Source: an uncultured Ruminococcus sp.
GTDB lineage: Bacteria > Bacillota > Clostridia > Oscillospirales > Ruminococcaceae
Direction: 5' to 3'
Length of the DNA: 64,000 bases
NCBI RefSeq assembly: GCF_947301925.1
Contig: NZ_CAMYUE010000001.1
Coordinates: 372,001-436,000 of the forward strand
Each line of letters begins with the position of its first letter. Positions within the stretch are counted from its first letter, which is position 1. Under the pieces are notes generated by a model. The model was not told the origin of the DNA. It made no database searches and saw nothing but the letters and a program-made list of their open reading frames with translations. Of the stretch, positions 8,933-17,582 are shown piece after piece. Both the position numbers and the translations under genes were made by a program.

Positions 8933-8961
8933 ATTATATAATATTTATCGCCTCCAGTCAA
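8933..8961 (-). promoter_or_regulatory. Sigma-A type promoter for rpe-rnf operon
   Basis: Read on the minus strand: -35 TTGACT (8956-8961), 17-nt spacer, -10 TATAAT (8933-8938). Transcription would start near 8925, leaving a ~65-nt leader before the TTG start of rpe. Confidence 0.8.
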
Positions 8962-9090
8962 TAGCAAGTTGTCTTTTTCTGTGTTTTTTGATCCCTCGTA
9001 ACAATAAAATATAGTTTAATATTTTGATTTGATATAAAGGCCAGGCCTTTAAGCATAAGATATGCCATGAACTTCCGGAGGTATCTGCTT

Positions 9091-9774
9091 ATGTTTATTG
9101 AATTGCTGCGCAGTCTGTTCTTTTTCGCCCTTCATATCGAGAACTCCTCGGTCTTTCCCAAGCCGCTGCCCAAAAAAGAGGAGCAGGAATGCTTTGTCCG
9201 TATGTCACAGGGCGACGTCGCTGCAAGAAACAGGCTGATAGAGCACAATCTGCGGCTTGTGGCCCATATTGTAAAAAAATACGCTTCAACTGTTGATGAG
9301 CAGGACGAACTCATATCCGTGGGCACCGTGGGGCTCATAAAGGCGGTTTCCACATTCGATCACACAAAGGGCGCAAAATTCGCCACCTACGCCAGCAGAT
9401 GTATCGAAAATGAGATACTGATGCAGTTCAGGGCAGCAAAAAAATCAGCGGGAGACATATACATCAACGAGCCCGTTGAGACCGACAAGGACGGCAACAG
9501 TCTCACTCTTATAGATCTGATCGACGACGGAGTAGATATACACGAGCAGGTAGATGTTCTGATACGTTCAAAGCAGCTTTACAGCTTTATAAGCACATGC
9601 CTCGACAAGCGGGAGCTGGAAATAATCATTTACCGATACGGACTGTACGGCAGTTCTCCCCACACTCAGAACGAGACCGCTGAAAAGCTGGGGATATCAC
9701 GTTCCTACGTTTCACGGCTTGAAAAAAAGGCCATAGGCAAGCTGAAAAAACGCTTTGACGCTGCGGATATCTGA
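9091..9774 (+). CDS. sigK: RNA polymerase sporulation sigma factor, SigK-like
   Basis: Sigma-70 family factor of 227 residues closest in form to SigK/SigE, the mother-cell sigma factors of spore formers. Region 2 shows NLRLVAHIVKKY, DELISVGTVGLIKAV, TFDHTKGAKFATYASRCIENEILMQ; region 4 is RELEIIIYRYGLYG and ETAEKLGISRSYVSRLEKKA. The start at 9091 has GGAGG 9 nt upstream (9077-9081); that site lies inside the longer frame from 9067, arguing against the latter. The N-terminal ~20 residues are hydrophobic (IELLRSLFFFALHI), like the pro-sequence of SigK. It is uninterrupted, with no skin-type element. Confidence 0.88.
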   Translation: MFIELLRSLFFFALHIENSSVFPKPLPKKEEQECFVRMSQGDVAARNRLIEHNLRLVAHIVKKYASTVDEQDELISVGTVGLIKAVSTFDHTKGAKFATYASRCIENEILMQFRAAKKSAGDIYINEPVETDKDGNSLTLIDLIDDGVDIHEQVDVLIRSKQLYSFISTCLDKRELEIIIYRYGLYGSSPHTQNETAEKLGISRSYVSRLEKKAIGKLKKRFDAADI

Positions 9775-9795
9775 ACACTCTGCGGATCGCGGTAC

Positions 9796-9824
9796 TTGTC
9801 ATAACTCTGCTGATATGATATAAT
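9796..9824 (+). promoter_or_regulatory. Promoter for epimerase/HD pair
   Basis: TTGTCA (9796-9801), 17 nt, TATAAT (9819-9824), upstream of the gene at 9852. Confidence 0.65.
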
Positions 9825-9851
9825 TATATATATCAGTATCAGGAGGTTCAT

Positions 9852-10763
9852 ATGGATATTCTCGTAACAGGCGGTACTGTCTTTGCAAGCAGATATACCG
9901 CAGAATACTTTGCTTCAAAGGGCAACAACGTCTATGTGCTCAACAGGGGAAACAGACCTCAGTCGGATAATGTCATACCGATAATCGCAGACCGTCATTC
10001 ACTCGGCAGTACTCTCAAAGGCCGCAGTTTTGACGCGGTTATCGACGTGACCGCATATAACGATACGGACGTAAGCGACCTACTGGACGGGCTCGGAAGC
10101 TTCGGCTGCTATATACTTATAAGCTCAAGCGCCGTTTACCCCGAAACTCAGCCCCGGCCCTTCTGCGAGACCGCTGAGATCGGTCCGAACTATATCTGGG
10201 GAAAATACGGCACAGACAAGATCGCTGCCGAAAGAACACTCACAGACCACGTCCCCGACGCCTATATTATCCGTCCGCCATACCTCTGCGGCCCTATGAA
10301 CAACCTGTACCGCGAGGCTTTTGTATTTGAATGTGCAGAAAAAGGCAGAAGCTTCTATATCCCCCGCAGCGGCGACATGAAGCTTCAGTTCTTCCATATC
10401 GGTGATATGTGCAGATTCATAGAGCTGCTCATTGATAAAAAGCCCTGCGATCACATATTCAATGTGGGCTATCCCGAACCTGTAAGTATCAGGAAATGGG
10501 CTGAGCTTTGCTATGCTGCCGCAGGTGCGCAGCCTGATTTTAAGTACGTTAACGGAGATATTCCCCAGAGGAGCTATTTCCCATTCTACGATTACGAATA
10601 TCAGCTGGACGTTGCACGAATGGCGGCTGTTATGCCGGACCTTACTCCCCTTTCCGAGTCGCTGCACCTGTCATTTGAATGGTACAGGAGCAACCGTGAC
10701 AAGATAGTACGCAAACCTCTAATAGACTTCATTGACAGAGAGCTTGCTAAGGAGGAGCTATGA
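9852..10763 (+). CDS. NAD-dependent epimerase/dehydratase family protein
   Basis: A 303-residue extended short-chain dehydrogenase. The N terminus MDILVTGGTVFASRYTAE carries a Rossmann TGGTxFxS motif in place of the usual GxxGxxG. LISSSAVYP and the later YIWGKYGTDK supply the Ser and Tyr-x3-Lys catalytic residues (W-G-K-Y-G-T-D-K, so Y-x3-K is shifted or atypical). Such proteins act on nucleotide sugars, or as reductase-like proteins of unknown substrate. AGGAGG precedes the ATG. Its stop overlaps the start of the HD gene (ATGA), so they form an operon. Confidence 0.78.
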   Translation: MDILVTGGTVFASRYTAEYFASKGNNVYVLNRGNRPQSDNVIPIIADRHSLGSTLKGRSFDAVIDVTAYNDTDVSDLLDGLGSFGCYILISSSAVYPETQPRPFCETAEIGPNYIWGKYGTDKIAAERTLTDHVPDAYIIRPPYLCGPMNNLYREAFVFECAEKGRSFYIPRSGDMKLQFFHIGDMCRFIELLIDKKPCDHIFNVGYPEPVSIRKWAELCYAAAGAQPDFKYVNGDIPQRSYFPFYDYEYQLDVARMAAVMPDLTPLSESLHLSFEWYRSNRDKIVRKPLIDFIDRELAKEEL

Positions 10764-11203
10764 TATACACCGATCTTACCCGTAAGGCAATGAAGCTTGC
10801 CTACGAAGCTCATCACGGACAGACAGACAAAAGCGGCGTCCCCTATATCTTTCACCCCTATCATCTTGCCGAGCAGATGAAGGACGAGATATCCGCCTGT
10901 ACGGCTCTGCTCCACGATGTGGCAGAGGATACCGATATCACTGTCGTCGATCTTGAAAAGGACTTCCCTCCCGCTGTTACGGAGGCGCTGAAGCTCCTTA
11001 CTCACAGCAAGGACACGGATTATATGGACTATATCCTTAAAATAAAGGAAAATCCCGTTGCAAAAGCTGTAAAGCTTGCTGATCTGAAGCATAACTCCGA
11101 CGCTTCAAGACTGGAAGCGCAGAACGGGAATGACCTTTGCGAGGCTTCACTGCGTATGGAGAAATACAGGCTTGCAATAGATGTACTGTCTGCCGCCGAT
11201 TGA
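10760..11203 (+). CDS. HD-domain hydrolase, small (p)ppGpp hydrolase-like
   Basis: A 147-residue stand-alone HD domain like the hydrolase half of RelA/SpoT and MESH1. Metal-binding residues are visible in order: H of PYIFHPYHLAEQ, HD of ALLHDVAEDT, and D of KLADLKHNSDAS. This suggests hydrolysis of (p)ppGpp or another nucleotide; the substrate is inferred from the family. It overlaps the epimerase by 4 nt. No synthetase domain is present. Confidence 0.78.
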   Translation: MIYTDLTRKAMKLAYEAHHGQTDKSGVPYIFHPYHLAEQMKDEISACTALLHDVAEDTDITVVDLEKDFPPAVTEALKLLTHSKDTDYMDYILKIKENPVAKAVKLADLKHNSDASRLEAQNGNDLCEASLRMEKYRLAIDVLSAAD

Positions 11204-11247
11204 GAAAATAGACGATTATTTCACAGACTGATTGTACATTTTGCATG

Positions 11248-11276
11248 GTGACAACACTCCGAAAATATGTTATAAT
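11248..11276 (+). promoter_or_regulatory. Promoter for dnaD-like/dnaI-like operon
   Basis: GTGACA (11248-11253), 17 nt, TATAAT (11271-11276), 33 nt before the TTG start at 11309. Confidence 0.65.
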
Positions 11277-11308
11277 GTTTCTTGCAGTATTTTACGGAGG
11301 TGTCTTTA

Positions 11309-12292
11309 TTGGAATTCAAAGTCAACTGCGGCATATGGGGAACCATGTTCGGCGTTCCGTCCATTGTTGCCGATAATTTTCTGAAGCTCGCAACAGGCGG
11401 GCAGATAAAGGTGCTTCTGTACCTCCTGAGATGCTCGGGCAAGGCCTGTTCCACCGAGGAGATATCCTCAAACACGGGAGTCACCCGCGAGGAAGCCGAG
11501 GACGCGGTCCTTTTCTGGCAGCAGGCTAATGTTCTCAGCCCCGATAACAGCGTAAAGGCTCCTCCCGTCAGTCCTGTAATGACCGCTCCCGCTGTGAATG
11601 AGCATCCCGTCGGCAGCGGACAGCTTACGTCAGAAAAGGTCATCGCTCCCGACCACAAGACCAACCTCAGCGGATCGGAGATCGCTGCCATTATGAACGA
11701 ATCAAAGGATATCAAGGAGCTGTTCACTATTTCCGAGACCATTCTCGGTCCCCTGAAGAACAGTCAGATGAACTCCATGATCTGGATGTACGATCATCTC
11801 GGTCTCAAAAAGGAGGTCATAATCACCTTGCTGTCCTACTGCGCTTCCATCGAAAAGGTCAATACGGCGTATGTTGAAAAGATAGCCTGTTCATGGGCAG
11901 AAAATGAGATAAATACCATAAATGCCGCTCAGGACGAAATACAGAAAATGACTGCTTCAAGAGTGTTTGAAGGACGCATAATGAAGATTTTCCAGATGCC
12001 GAACCGTCCCACAACAAAGCAGAACGAGATAATACAGCAGTGGAAAACAGCAGGCTTCAGCACGGAGCTTATAAAGCTGGCATACGAAAGGACCTTTGAA
12101 CAGATAAACAAGCTCAACTTCAATTATATAAATAAGATACTGCTCTCATGGCGTGACAGCGGCTTCATGACCGTCAAGGATGTCCAGAAGGCAGAGAACG
12201 AGTACAAGAAGAAAAAGGCTGCTTCATCAGGCAGCCCGGACGACTCCGATATTGAGAAATACGATTCGGTAGTCAACAAATTCCTGTACTGA
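11309..12292 (+). CDS. DnaD-domain replication initiation protein, TTG start
   Basis: DnaB/DnaD-type primosome protein of 327 residues. The N-terminal winged helix region is followed by a proline-rich linker (~residues 85-115) and two DnaD C-terminal domains; the second ends with the typical YINKILLSWRDSGFMTVKDV (family motif Y-I-x-x-I-L-x-x-W). The start is TTG at 11309 with GGAGG 8 nt upstream (11296-11300); the upstream TTG at 11282 lies before this site. It likely works with the downstream DnaI/DnaC-like ATPase to load the replicative helicase. They are 11 nt apart. Confidence 0.88.
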   Translation: MEFKVNCGIWGTMFGVPSIVADNFLKLATGGQIKVLLYLLRCSGKACSTEEISSNTGVTREEAEDAVLFWQQANVLSPDNSVKAPPVSPVMTAPAVNEHPVGSGQLTSEKVIAPDHKTNLSGSEIAAIMNESKDIKELFTISETILGPLKNSQMNSMIWMYDHLGLKKEVIITLLSYCASIEKVNTAYVEKIACSWAENEINTINAAQDEIQKMTASRVFEGRIMKIFQMPNRPTTKQNEIIQQWKTAGFSTELIKLAYERTFEQINKLNFNYINKILLSWRDSGFMTVKDVQKAENEYKKKKAASSGSPDDSDIEKYDSVVNKFLY

Positions 12293-12303
12293 GGAGGTAG
12301 AAA

Positions 12304-13263
12304 ATGGACAGCGAAATATTTGACAGAGCTCAGGCTGTACTTACCGGCCGCCGTATGAAAGCTGTCAGCGAAAACGAGGAGCGTATCCGTGAGATAAATG
12401 AAAAGATACCGCAGATACGGGAAATAAACGAGGTGCTTTTCAACACGGGAAAGGACCTCATCGCTATAATATCCGGCGGAAGAGGTCAGGATATCAGTGA
12501 AAAGGTGGAGCAGCTGAAACAGTATAATCTGGGCGCTCAGGCGATGTGCAAAAAGATACTCGCCGAAAACGGCTATCCCGAGGATTATCTCGATACTCAC
12601 TATACCTGCCCCAAATGCAGCGATACAGGCTATAACGGCAGCAAATTCTGCGATTGCTTCAAGTCTCTTTGCGGAAAGCTTGCAGCAGATGAGCTCAACA
12701 AAAACTCCCAGCTGGAGCTATCAAGCTTTGATACATTCTCCCTTTCCTATTATTCCGGCGAAAACTATGCCGCGATGAAAAGGATTCTGGAATACACCAT
12801 GCAGTATGCAGCAACTTTTTCCCCCAACTCCAGAAGTATTCTTATGTTCGGACAGACAGGTCTCGGAAAGACTCATCTTTCGCTTGCTATTGCAAATAAG
12901 GTGCTCGAAAAGGGCTACAGCGTCATATATGACTCTGCTATCAATATACTCCGAAGCATCGAGAAGGAGCATTTCAGCCGTGAACACAGCTCCGAAATGA
13001 TTGACCTTGTAATGGACACGGATCTCCTTATACTGGACGACCTTGGCACAGAATACGAGTCACAGTTCTACACTGCTACGATATACAATATCATAAACAC
13101 ACGTCTCAACCGCGGAAAGCCCTCGATAATCAGTACAAATCTTGATCTTGCAGGCATCAGCCGCAGATACGACAGGAGAGTGACCTCAAGAATCATAGCT
13201 ACATACTCCTGCCTGGAATTCAAGGGCGAGGACGTAAGGCTTCAGAAAAGAAATGAAATATAA
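12304..13263 (+). CDS. Helicase loader ATPase, DnaI/DnaC family
   Basis: A 319-residue AAA+ ATPase that loads the replicative helicase. A zinc-binding module CPKCSDTGYNG...CDC sits at about residues 103-120, then the AAA+ core: Walker A FGQTGLGKTHL (~180), Walker B LLILDDLGTE (~242), and sensor-type IISTNLDL. The N-terminal ~75 residues are helical and probably contact the helicase. AGGAGGT lies upstream of the ATG. It is paired with the DnaD protein as in other Firmicutes, and a strong terminator follows. Confidence 0.92.
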   Translation: MDSEIFDRAQAVLTGRRMKAVSENEERIREINEKIPQIREINEVLFNTGKDLIAIISGGRGQDISEKVEQLKQYNLGAQAMCKKILAENGYPEDYLDTHYTCPKCSDTGYNGSKFCDCFKSLCGKLAADELNKNSQLELSSFDTFSLSYYSGENYAAMKRILEYTMQYAATFSPNSRSILMFGQTGLGKTHLSLAIANKVLEKGYSVIYDSAINILRSIEKEHFSREHSSEMIDLVMDTDLLILDDLGTEYESQFYTATIYNIINTRLNRGKPSIISTNLDLAGISRRYDRRVTSRIIATYSCLEFKGEDVRLQKRNEI

Positions 13264-13264
13264 A

Positions 13265-13289
13265 AAAGGCTGCCTTTTCGGCAGCCTTT
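13265..13289. terminator. Bidirectional terminator
   Basis: Hairpin AAAGGCTGCC-TTTTC-GGCAGCCTTT between convergent genes; A-run on the left gives a T-run for the minus-strand transcript, T-run on the right for the plus-strand one. Confidence 0.85.
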
Positions 13290-13294
13290 GCTTT

Positions 13295-14572
13295 TTACTG
13301 TGCAGAATCTTCTGTTTCAAGCTTCAGCTTGAATGGGGAGAATTTCCTGTAAGCGGACGAATTCTTGTTTGCGTCGTAGCTCTCGGCAATACCCTTCATC
13401 ATGTCCTCAAACTCCTGATAATAACGTTCGCTGAGGAGTGATTCGATATTGCTCTCGCTCCAGAGATCGTCATCAGTCATACGTTCCTTGATGTCGGCTC
13501 TGATGATAACGTATACAGTATTCTCATCATAATCGTATTTCTCAGCCTTGTAGTAGCCAAGCTTATCGAAGATGTACTTGTTGTAATCCTGGAAAGCCTT
13601 CTGTGAAGCCTGAGATTCGGGTGAAGCTGTGGTAGTTACCGCACTGCCCTCTTCGGCGGCAGTGGTTGTGTACTTTGTCACAGTCATCTCGTTAGCATAG
13701 GGATCGGTTGTAGTAGTTGTTGTAGTCTCGCCCTTTGCTGTTGTAGTTGTCACGGTTGTAGTAGTGGTAAGTGTCTCGCCTGCTTCCTTGGCAGCCTTTT
13801 CGGCAGCCTCCTGAGCACGCTTGTCGGTGTACTCTTTGTACTCCTCCTCACACTCGTCTATCTTCTTGAGCTTAGCCTCATTTGTCTTCTCAGCGTTGAT
13901 GTCCTTAACATACTGGTCGATCATCTTATCGAGACGACGGATCTCTTCATCGCTGTACTTTTCACCGTTCTCATCTTTATAGCTGACGGTGAAGTACTTT
14001 ACTCTGGTAGTCTTATCCTGGAAGTATTCCTTCAGCTCGTCCTCGGTGCAGCCCTTTTCGCAGCCAAGTCCGTAATAATGCTTGAATATAGCTTCCTGCT
14101 TGTAAGAGTTCTCGATGACCTTTCTCAGTGATTCCTCACCGATACCATTCTCTGTGAACATCTCGTTGGAGCTGTTTGCAGCAAGGATACTCTTGATATT
14201 ATCAAGCTCCTCAGCTGTAAGAGAACCGCCGATCTTGTCGAATTCCTTCTCATATGCAACGAAATCTCTGCAAGCCTCTGTAGCCTTATTCTGGATCCAT
14301 TCACTTGCTGTAAGATCTTCGATGGTAGCATTCTTCACATCGTCAAGCGAAGGCTCCGTGCCATTCTTGGAATAGAGTTCGTATGCGGCATTATTATAAG
14401 CCGATATCTCATTATAAATAAATACGCCTGCAGGCACTTCGTACCCGTCTACCGTAAGAGCTGTCTGGGTACCCTTACCGAATGTGATAGCTTCAGGCGC
14501 ACCGCAGCCTGCCGCAGTAACGGCAAGAGCAAATGCTGCAGCTGCAGCAGCGAACTTATTGAATTTATTCAT
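13295..14572 (-). CDS. SurA/PrsA-like lipoprotein with Thr-rich linkers
   Basis: A 425-residue predicted lipoprotein: signal peptide with the lipobox-like VTAAGC at residues ~18-23, then a helical domain resembling the SurA N-terminal chaperone fold (VDGYEVPAGVFIYN, QEAIFKHYYG). The second half is interrupted by threonine-rich stretches (residues ~260-320, with TTTTTT runs) of the kind seen as glycosylated linkers in ruminococcal surface proteins. A parvulin PPIase domain is not clearly visible. It probably helps to fold secreted proteins outside the membrane; this is inference from the family and the location signal. The gene is alone, with terminators on both sides. Confidence 0.65.
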   Translation of the reverse strand: MNKFNKFAAAAAAFALAVTAAGCGAPEAITFGKGTQTALTVDGYEVPAGVFIYNEISAYNNAAYELYSKNGTEPSLDDVKNATIEDLTASEWIQNKATEACRDFVAYEKEFDKIGGSLTAEELDNIKSILAANSSNEMFTENGIGEESLRKVIENSYKQEAIFKHYYGLGCEKGCTEDELKEYFQDKTTRVKYFTVSYKDENGEKYSDEEIRRLDKMIDQYVKDINAEKTNEAKLKKIDECEEEYKEYTDKRAQEAAEKAAKEAGETLTTTTTVTTTTAKGETTTTTTTDPYANEMTVTKYTTTAAEEGSAVTTTASPESQASQKAFQDYNKYIFDKLGYYKAEKYDYDENTVYVIIRADIKERMTDDDLWSESNIESLLSERYYQEFEDMMKGIAESYDANKNSSAYRKFSPFKLKLETEDSAQ

Positions 14573-14725
14573 CTGTATATTCCTCCGATATAAATGTAAT
14601 TCCAGATACTGTTTTATTATACAACATTTTTTTATGTTTGTCCATAGTAAAATGAAAATTTTTTCCTTTTTGTCACCAAACGAACTTATTAAATGAATTA
14701 CTATAATTATTTTTACGTTATATCC

Positions 14726-14754
14726 TTGACTTGACAGCTATAAAATGATACAAT
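14726..14754 (+). promoter_or_regulatory. Promoter for thyX operon
   Basis: TTGACT (14726-14731), 17 nt, TACAAT (14749-14754). A second TTGACA at 14731 is only 12 nt from this -10 and is less likely to be used. Confidence 0.65.
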
Positions 14755-14789
14755 AGATGTATATGCATTATTATAAGGAAGGTGTCTCA

Positions 14790-15560
14790 ATGAAAGTAAA
14801 GCTTCTGTCATACACACCCGAGCCTGAAAAGCTTGTGGCCACTGCCGCAAAGCTCTGCTATTCCAGCAGCGACATAGAGTCCCTCAGGGACGGCCTCACC
14901 GAGGATAAGATATCGGGGTTTATCGATATGCTTACGTCAATAGGCCATGAGAGCGTTATGGAGCACGTCTGCTTCACCTTCGGCGTTGAAGGTATTTCAA
15001 GAGCCTGCTCGCATCAGCTGGTACGTCACCGAATAGCTTCCTATTCACAGAAGAGCCAGCGTTACGTCAACGAAAACGGCTTTGAATTCATAACTCCCCC
15101 TTCTATTGCAGAGATACCCGAGGCTAGAGAGGAATACGACAGAGTTATTGCCGTGATCACCGAAAGCTACGAAAAGCTTGCAGCTATCCTTACCGATAAG
15201 CATACAGCTGAATTCACCGCACAGGGACTTGATGAGAAAACCGCCCGTTCAAAGGCTTCAAAGCTTGCCAATGAGGACGCAAGGTTCCTTCTCCCCAACG
15301 CCTGCGAAACAAAGATCGTTGTTTCCATGAATGTGCGTTCCCTTTTCAATTTCTTCCGCCACCGCTGCTGCAACCGTGCTCAGTGGGAGATACGCGCTGT
15401 TGCCAATGAGATGCTGAGACAGTGTCTCGAAGTTGCTCCTCACATATTCGCACACGCCGGCCCCTCATGTGTTGCCGAGGGCAAGTGTCCCGAGGGCAAA
15501 ATGACCTGCGGAAAGATAAACGAAGTCAGGGAGTTCTTTTCGGCAATGAAGGCAGACTGA
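14790..15560 (+). CDS. thyX: FAD-dependent thymidylate synthase
   Basis: Flavin-dependent thymidylate synthase making dTMP from dUMP with methylenetetrahydrofolate and NADPH. The ThyX signature RHRxxSxxxxSxR is present as RHRIASYSQKSQR; the N-terminal IGHESVMEHVCFTF and the C-terminal SLFNFFRHRCC with AQWEIR are also typical. The start at 14790 (MKVKLLSYTPEP) has GGAAGG upstream; a longer frame from 14757 is less likely. It has 256 residues. It heads a long plus-strand run with folate (cyclo-ligase) and cell-wall genes. Confidence 0.97.
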   Translation: MKVKLLSYTPEPEKLVATAAKLCYSSSDIESLRDGLTEDKISGFIDMLTSIGHESVMEHVCFTFGVEGISRACSHQLVRHRIASYSQKSQRYVNENGFEFITPPSIAEIPEAREEYDRVIAVITESYEKLAAILTDKHTAEFTAQGLDEKTARSKASKLANEDARFLLPNACETKIVVSMNVRSLFNFFRHRCCNRAQWEIRAVANEMLRQCLEVAPHIFAHAGPSCVAEGKCPEGKMTCGKINEVREFFSAMKAD

Positions 15561-15573
15561 CCGCGGAGGAAAA

Positions 15574-16464
15574 ATGCTCGAATTCAGAGATATCGACATA
15601 AGCGATAAAGAGCGGATAACCGCTGCTCTTGAATACTCCCAGTTCATGGGCTGTGAATACAGCTTCGCCAACAATATGGCGTGGAAAAGACTGGGGGATT
15701 CTAAAATCACCTTCTTCAATGATTTCTATATCTGCTGCTCCTTCCGTTCAGAGGACGGTATACCAAGATTTTTCCTGCCTTCGGGCAAGGGCAGCTACAA
15801 AGACGTCATCGCGGAGATGGCTGCATACGCTTCCTCGCTGGGAAAGCCTCTGAGGATAGCTGGTATAACCGAACCCTCACTTGAAATGCTGAAGGAGCTC
15901 TTCCCCGACAGCTTCACTGTCGACACCGACGAGGGAGACTGGGATTATATCTATAATTCCGCCGATCTTATCGGGCTCTCGGGAAGAAGATATCACGGAA
16001 AACGCAATCATCTATCGCAGTACGAAAGACTGGGTGCGGAATTCTCACTCATGACCGAAAACGATTTTGACGACTGTATCACCTTCAGCGCTGTCGAGTA
16101 CAACAACAGGACTTATGAACCCGATCACTCCTTCATCGCAGAACAGTACGCCATAAATACCTACTTCAACTATTTCGGCCAGCTTGGTCTGAAGGGCGCC
16201 GTCATCAGAAAGGACGGCAGGTTGATCGCATTCACCATAGGAGAAGGCCTAAACAGAGAGACCTTCTGCATTCACATCGAAAAAGCCGATACGCAGTACA
16301 GCGGTATCTATGCGGGGATAAACAATCTTTTCGCAGGTGCCTGCGCTGCTGACTATAAATTCATAAATCGGGAGGAGGATCTGGGCATCGAAGGGCTCAG
16401 AAAGGCAAAGCAGTCCTATCACCCTGCATTTCTCCTCAGAAAATACACCGTTACATTCAAATGA
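15574..16464 (+). CDS. DUF2156 / phosphatidylglycerol lysyltransferase-like acyltransferase
   Basis: A 296-residue protein with two GNAT-like halves of the DUF2156 family, related to the soluble domain of MprF. Typical stretches are LSGRRYHGKRNHLSQY, VIRKDGRLIAFTIGE and the C-terminal YKFINREEDLGIEGLRKAKQSYHPAFLLRKY. MprF domains transfer an aminoacyl group from tRNA to lipid; free-standing DUF2156 proteins are of unknown substrate. It has no transmembrane part, follows thyX by 13 nt, and has GGAGGAAAA before the ATG. Confidence 0.82.
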   Translation: MLEFRDIDISDKERITAALEYSQFMGCEYSFANNMAWKRLGDSKITFFNDFYICCSFRSEDGIPRFFLPSGKGSYKDVIAEMAAYASSLGKPLRIAGITEPSLEMLKELFPDSFTVDTDEGDWDYIYNSADLIGLSGRRYHGKRNHLSQYERLGAEFSLMTENDFDDCITFSAVEYNNRTYEPDHSFIAEQYAINTYFNYFGQLGLKGAVIRKDGRLIAFTIGEGLNRETFCIHIEKADTQYSGIYAGINNLFAGACAADYKFINREEDLGIEGLRKAKQSYHPAFLLRKYTVTFK

Positions 16465-16477
16465 AAGGATATGTCTC

Positions 16478-17020
16478 ATGATCTATGTTTATCTTGCCAA
16501 CGGTTTTGAAGAGACCGAGGCTATCGCTCCCATTGACCTGCTCAGACGTGCAGGCAAAACTGTAGTTACTGTCGGCGTAGGCGACAATATAATAGTCGGT
16601 TCTCACGGTATTACCGTGGTTCCGGACACTATCGCACAGGAAGCTCCTCTTACCGACGAGCTGGAAATGATAGTACTCCCCGGCGGAATGCCCGGAACTC
16701 TCAATCTTGAGAAGTCTGACTATGTACAGCAGGCTATAGACTTCTGCGTTGCCAACAACAAATATATCGGCGCTATCTGTGCAGCTCCCTCCATACTCGG
16801 ACACAAGGGACTTCTCAGCGGAAAGACTGCCGTGTGCTACGAGGGCTTCGAGACTCAGCTCACAGGCGCAAATATCGGAAGCGGCAGCGTAGCCGAGGAC
16901 GGTATATTCATTACCGCAAGAGGTGCAGGCGTTGCCGTAGACTTCGGCCTGAAGCTTGTGGAAAAGGTACATTCAAAGGAAGAAAGCCTCAGACAGCGTA
17001 ACGCTATACTTTGTGACTGA
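16478..17020 (+). CDS. DJ-1/PfpI family protein
   Basis: A 180-residue DJ-1/YajL-type protein. It has the N-terminal FEETEAIAPIDLLRRAG, the glutamate and LPGGMPGT strand, and the nucleophile elbow with cysteine in IGAICAAPSILG. Members act as deglycase/chaperone-like or stress proteins; the exact function is not settled. It lies 13 nt after the DUF2156 gene and directly before the cyclo-ligase gene. Confidence 0.88.
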   Translation: MIYVYLANGFEETEAIAPIDLLRRAGKTVVTVGVGDNIIVGSHGITVVPDTIAQEAPLTDELEMIVLPGGMPGTLNLEKSDYVQQAIDFCVANNKYIGAICAAPSILGHKGLLSGKTAVCYEGFETQLTGANIGSGSVAEDGIFITARGAGVAVDFGLKLVEKVHSKEESLRQRNAILCD

Positions 17021-17021
17021 T

Positions 17022-17582
17022 ATGGATAATAAGAAAGAACTGCGAAAACGATATTCACATATGCGGGCCGAGGTCCGCGATAAGGTCTCAAAGGACATGG
17101 ATATTATCGACAGGCTCCTGGAAGAGGAAAAGATACTGGAGGCCGACCATATCCTTCTGTACGCCTCTTTCGGTTCGGAGGTCGATACATACCTGCTCAT
17201 AGACAAGCTCATTGAAATGGGCAAGAGTGTGGCTCTGCCCCGCTGCGGCTCCGAGCGCTCCATGACCTTCCATCTCATACAGTCCGTGGCAGACCTTCAC
17301 GAGGGTATGTACCGCATACCCGAGCCTGACAGCGCTCTCCCCCAGCCAGAGTTCACTTCTGATACGGTATGTCTCGTCCCGGGACTTGCCTTTACAGAGG
17401 AGGGCGGCAGGATAGGCTACGGCGGCGGATACTACGACGCTTTCATACTGGATAACCCTCAGGTCTACACCATAGGCCTTATATATGAGGAGCTCGTCGT
17501 CAGCGAGCTGCCTCTCATGGATCATGACCTCAGAGTCAATATGATAGTAACTGAAGAAAGGACGGTGCTCTGCAATGGCTGA
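17022..17582 (+). CDS. 5-formyltetrahydrofolate cyclo-ligase
   Basis: A 186-residue enzyme converting 5-formyl-THF with ATP to methenyl-THF in folate metabolism. It has the basic N-terminal KKELRKRYSHMRAEV, the substrate loop VALPRCGSERSMTFH, and the signature LVPGLAFTEEGGRIGYGGGYYDAF. The start at 17022 is one base after the DJ-1 stop and is probably translationally coupled; a longer frame from 16956 overlaps DJ-1. It fits functionally with thyX, which uses methylene-THF. Confidence 0.93.
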   Translation: MDNKKELRKRYSHMRAEVRDKVSKDMDIIDRLLEEEKILEADHILLYASFGSEVDTYLLIDKLIEMGKSVALPRCGSERSMTFHLIQSVADLHEGMYRIPEPDSALPQPEFTSDTVCLVPGLAFTEEGGRIGYGGGYYDAFILDNPQVYTIGLIYEELVVSELPLMDHDLRVNMIVTEERTVLCNG

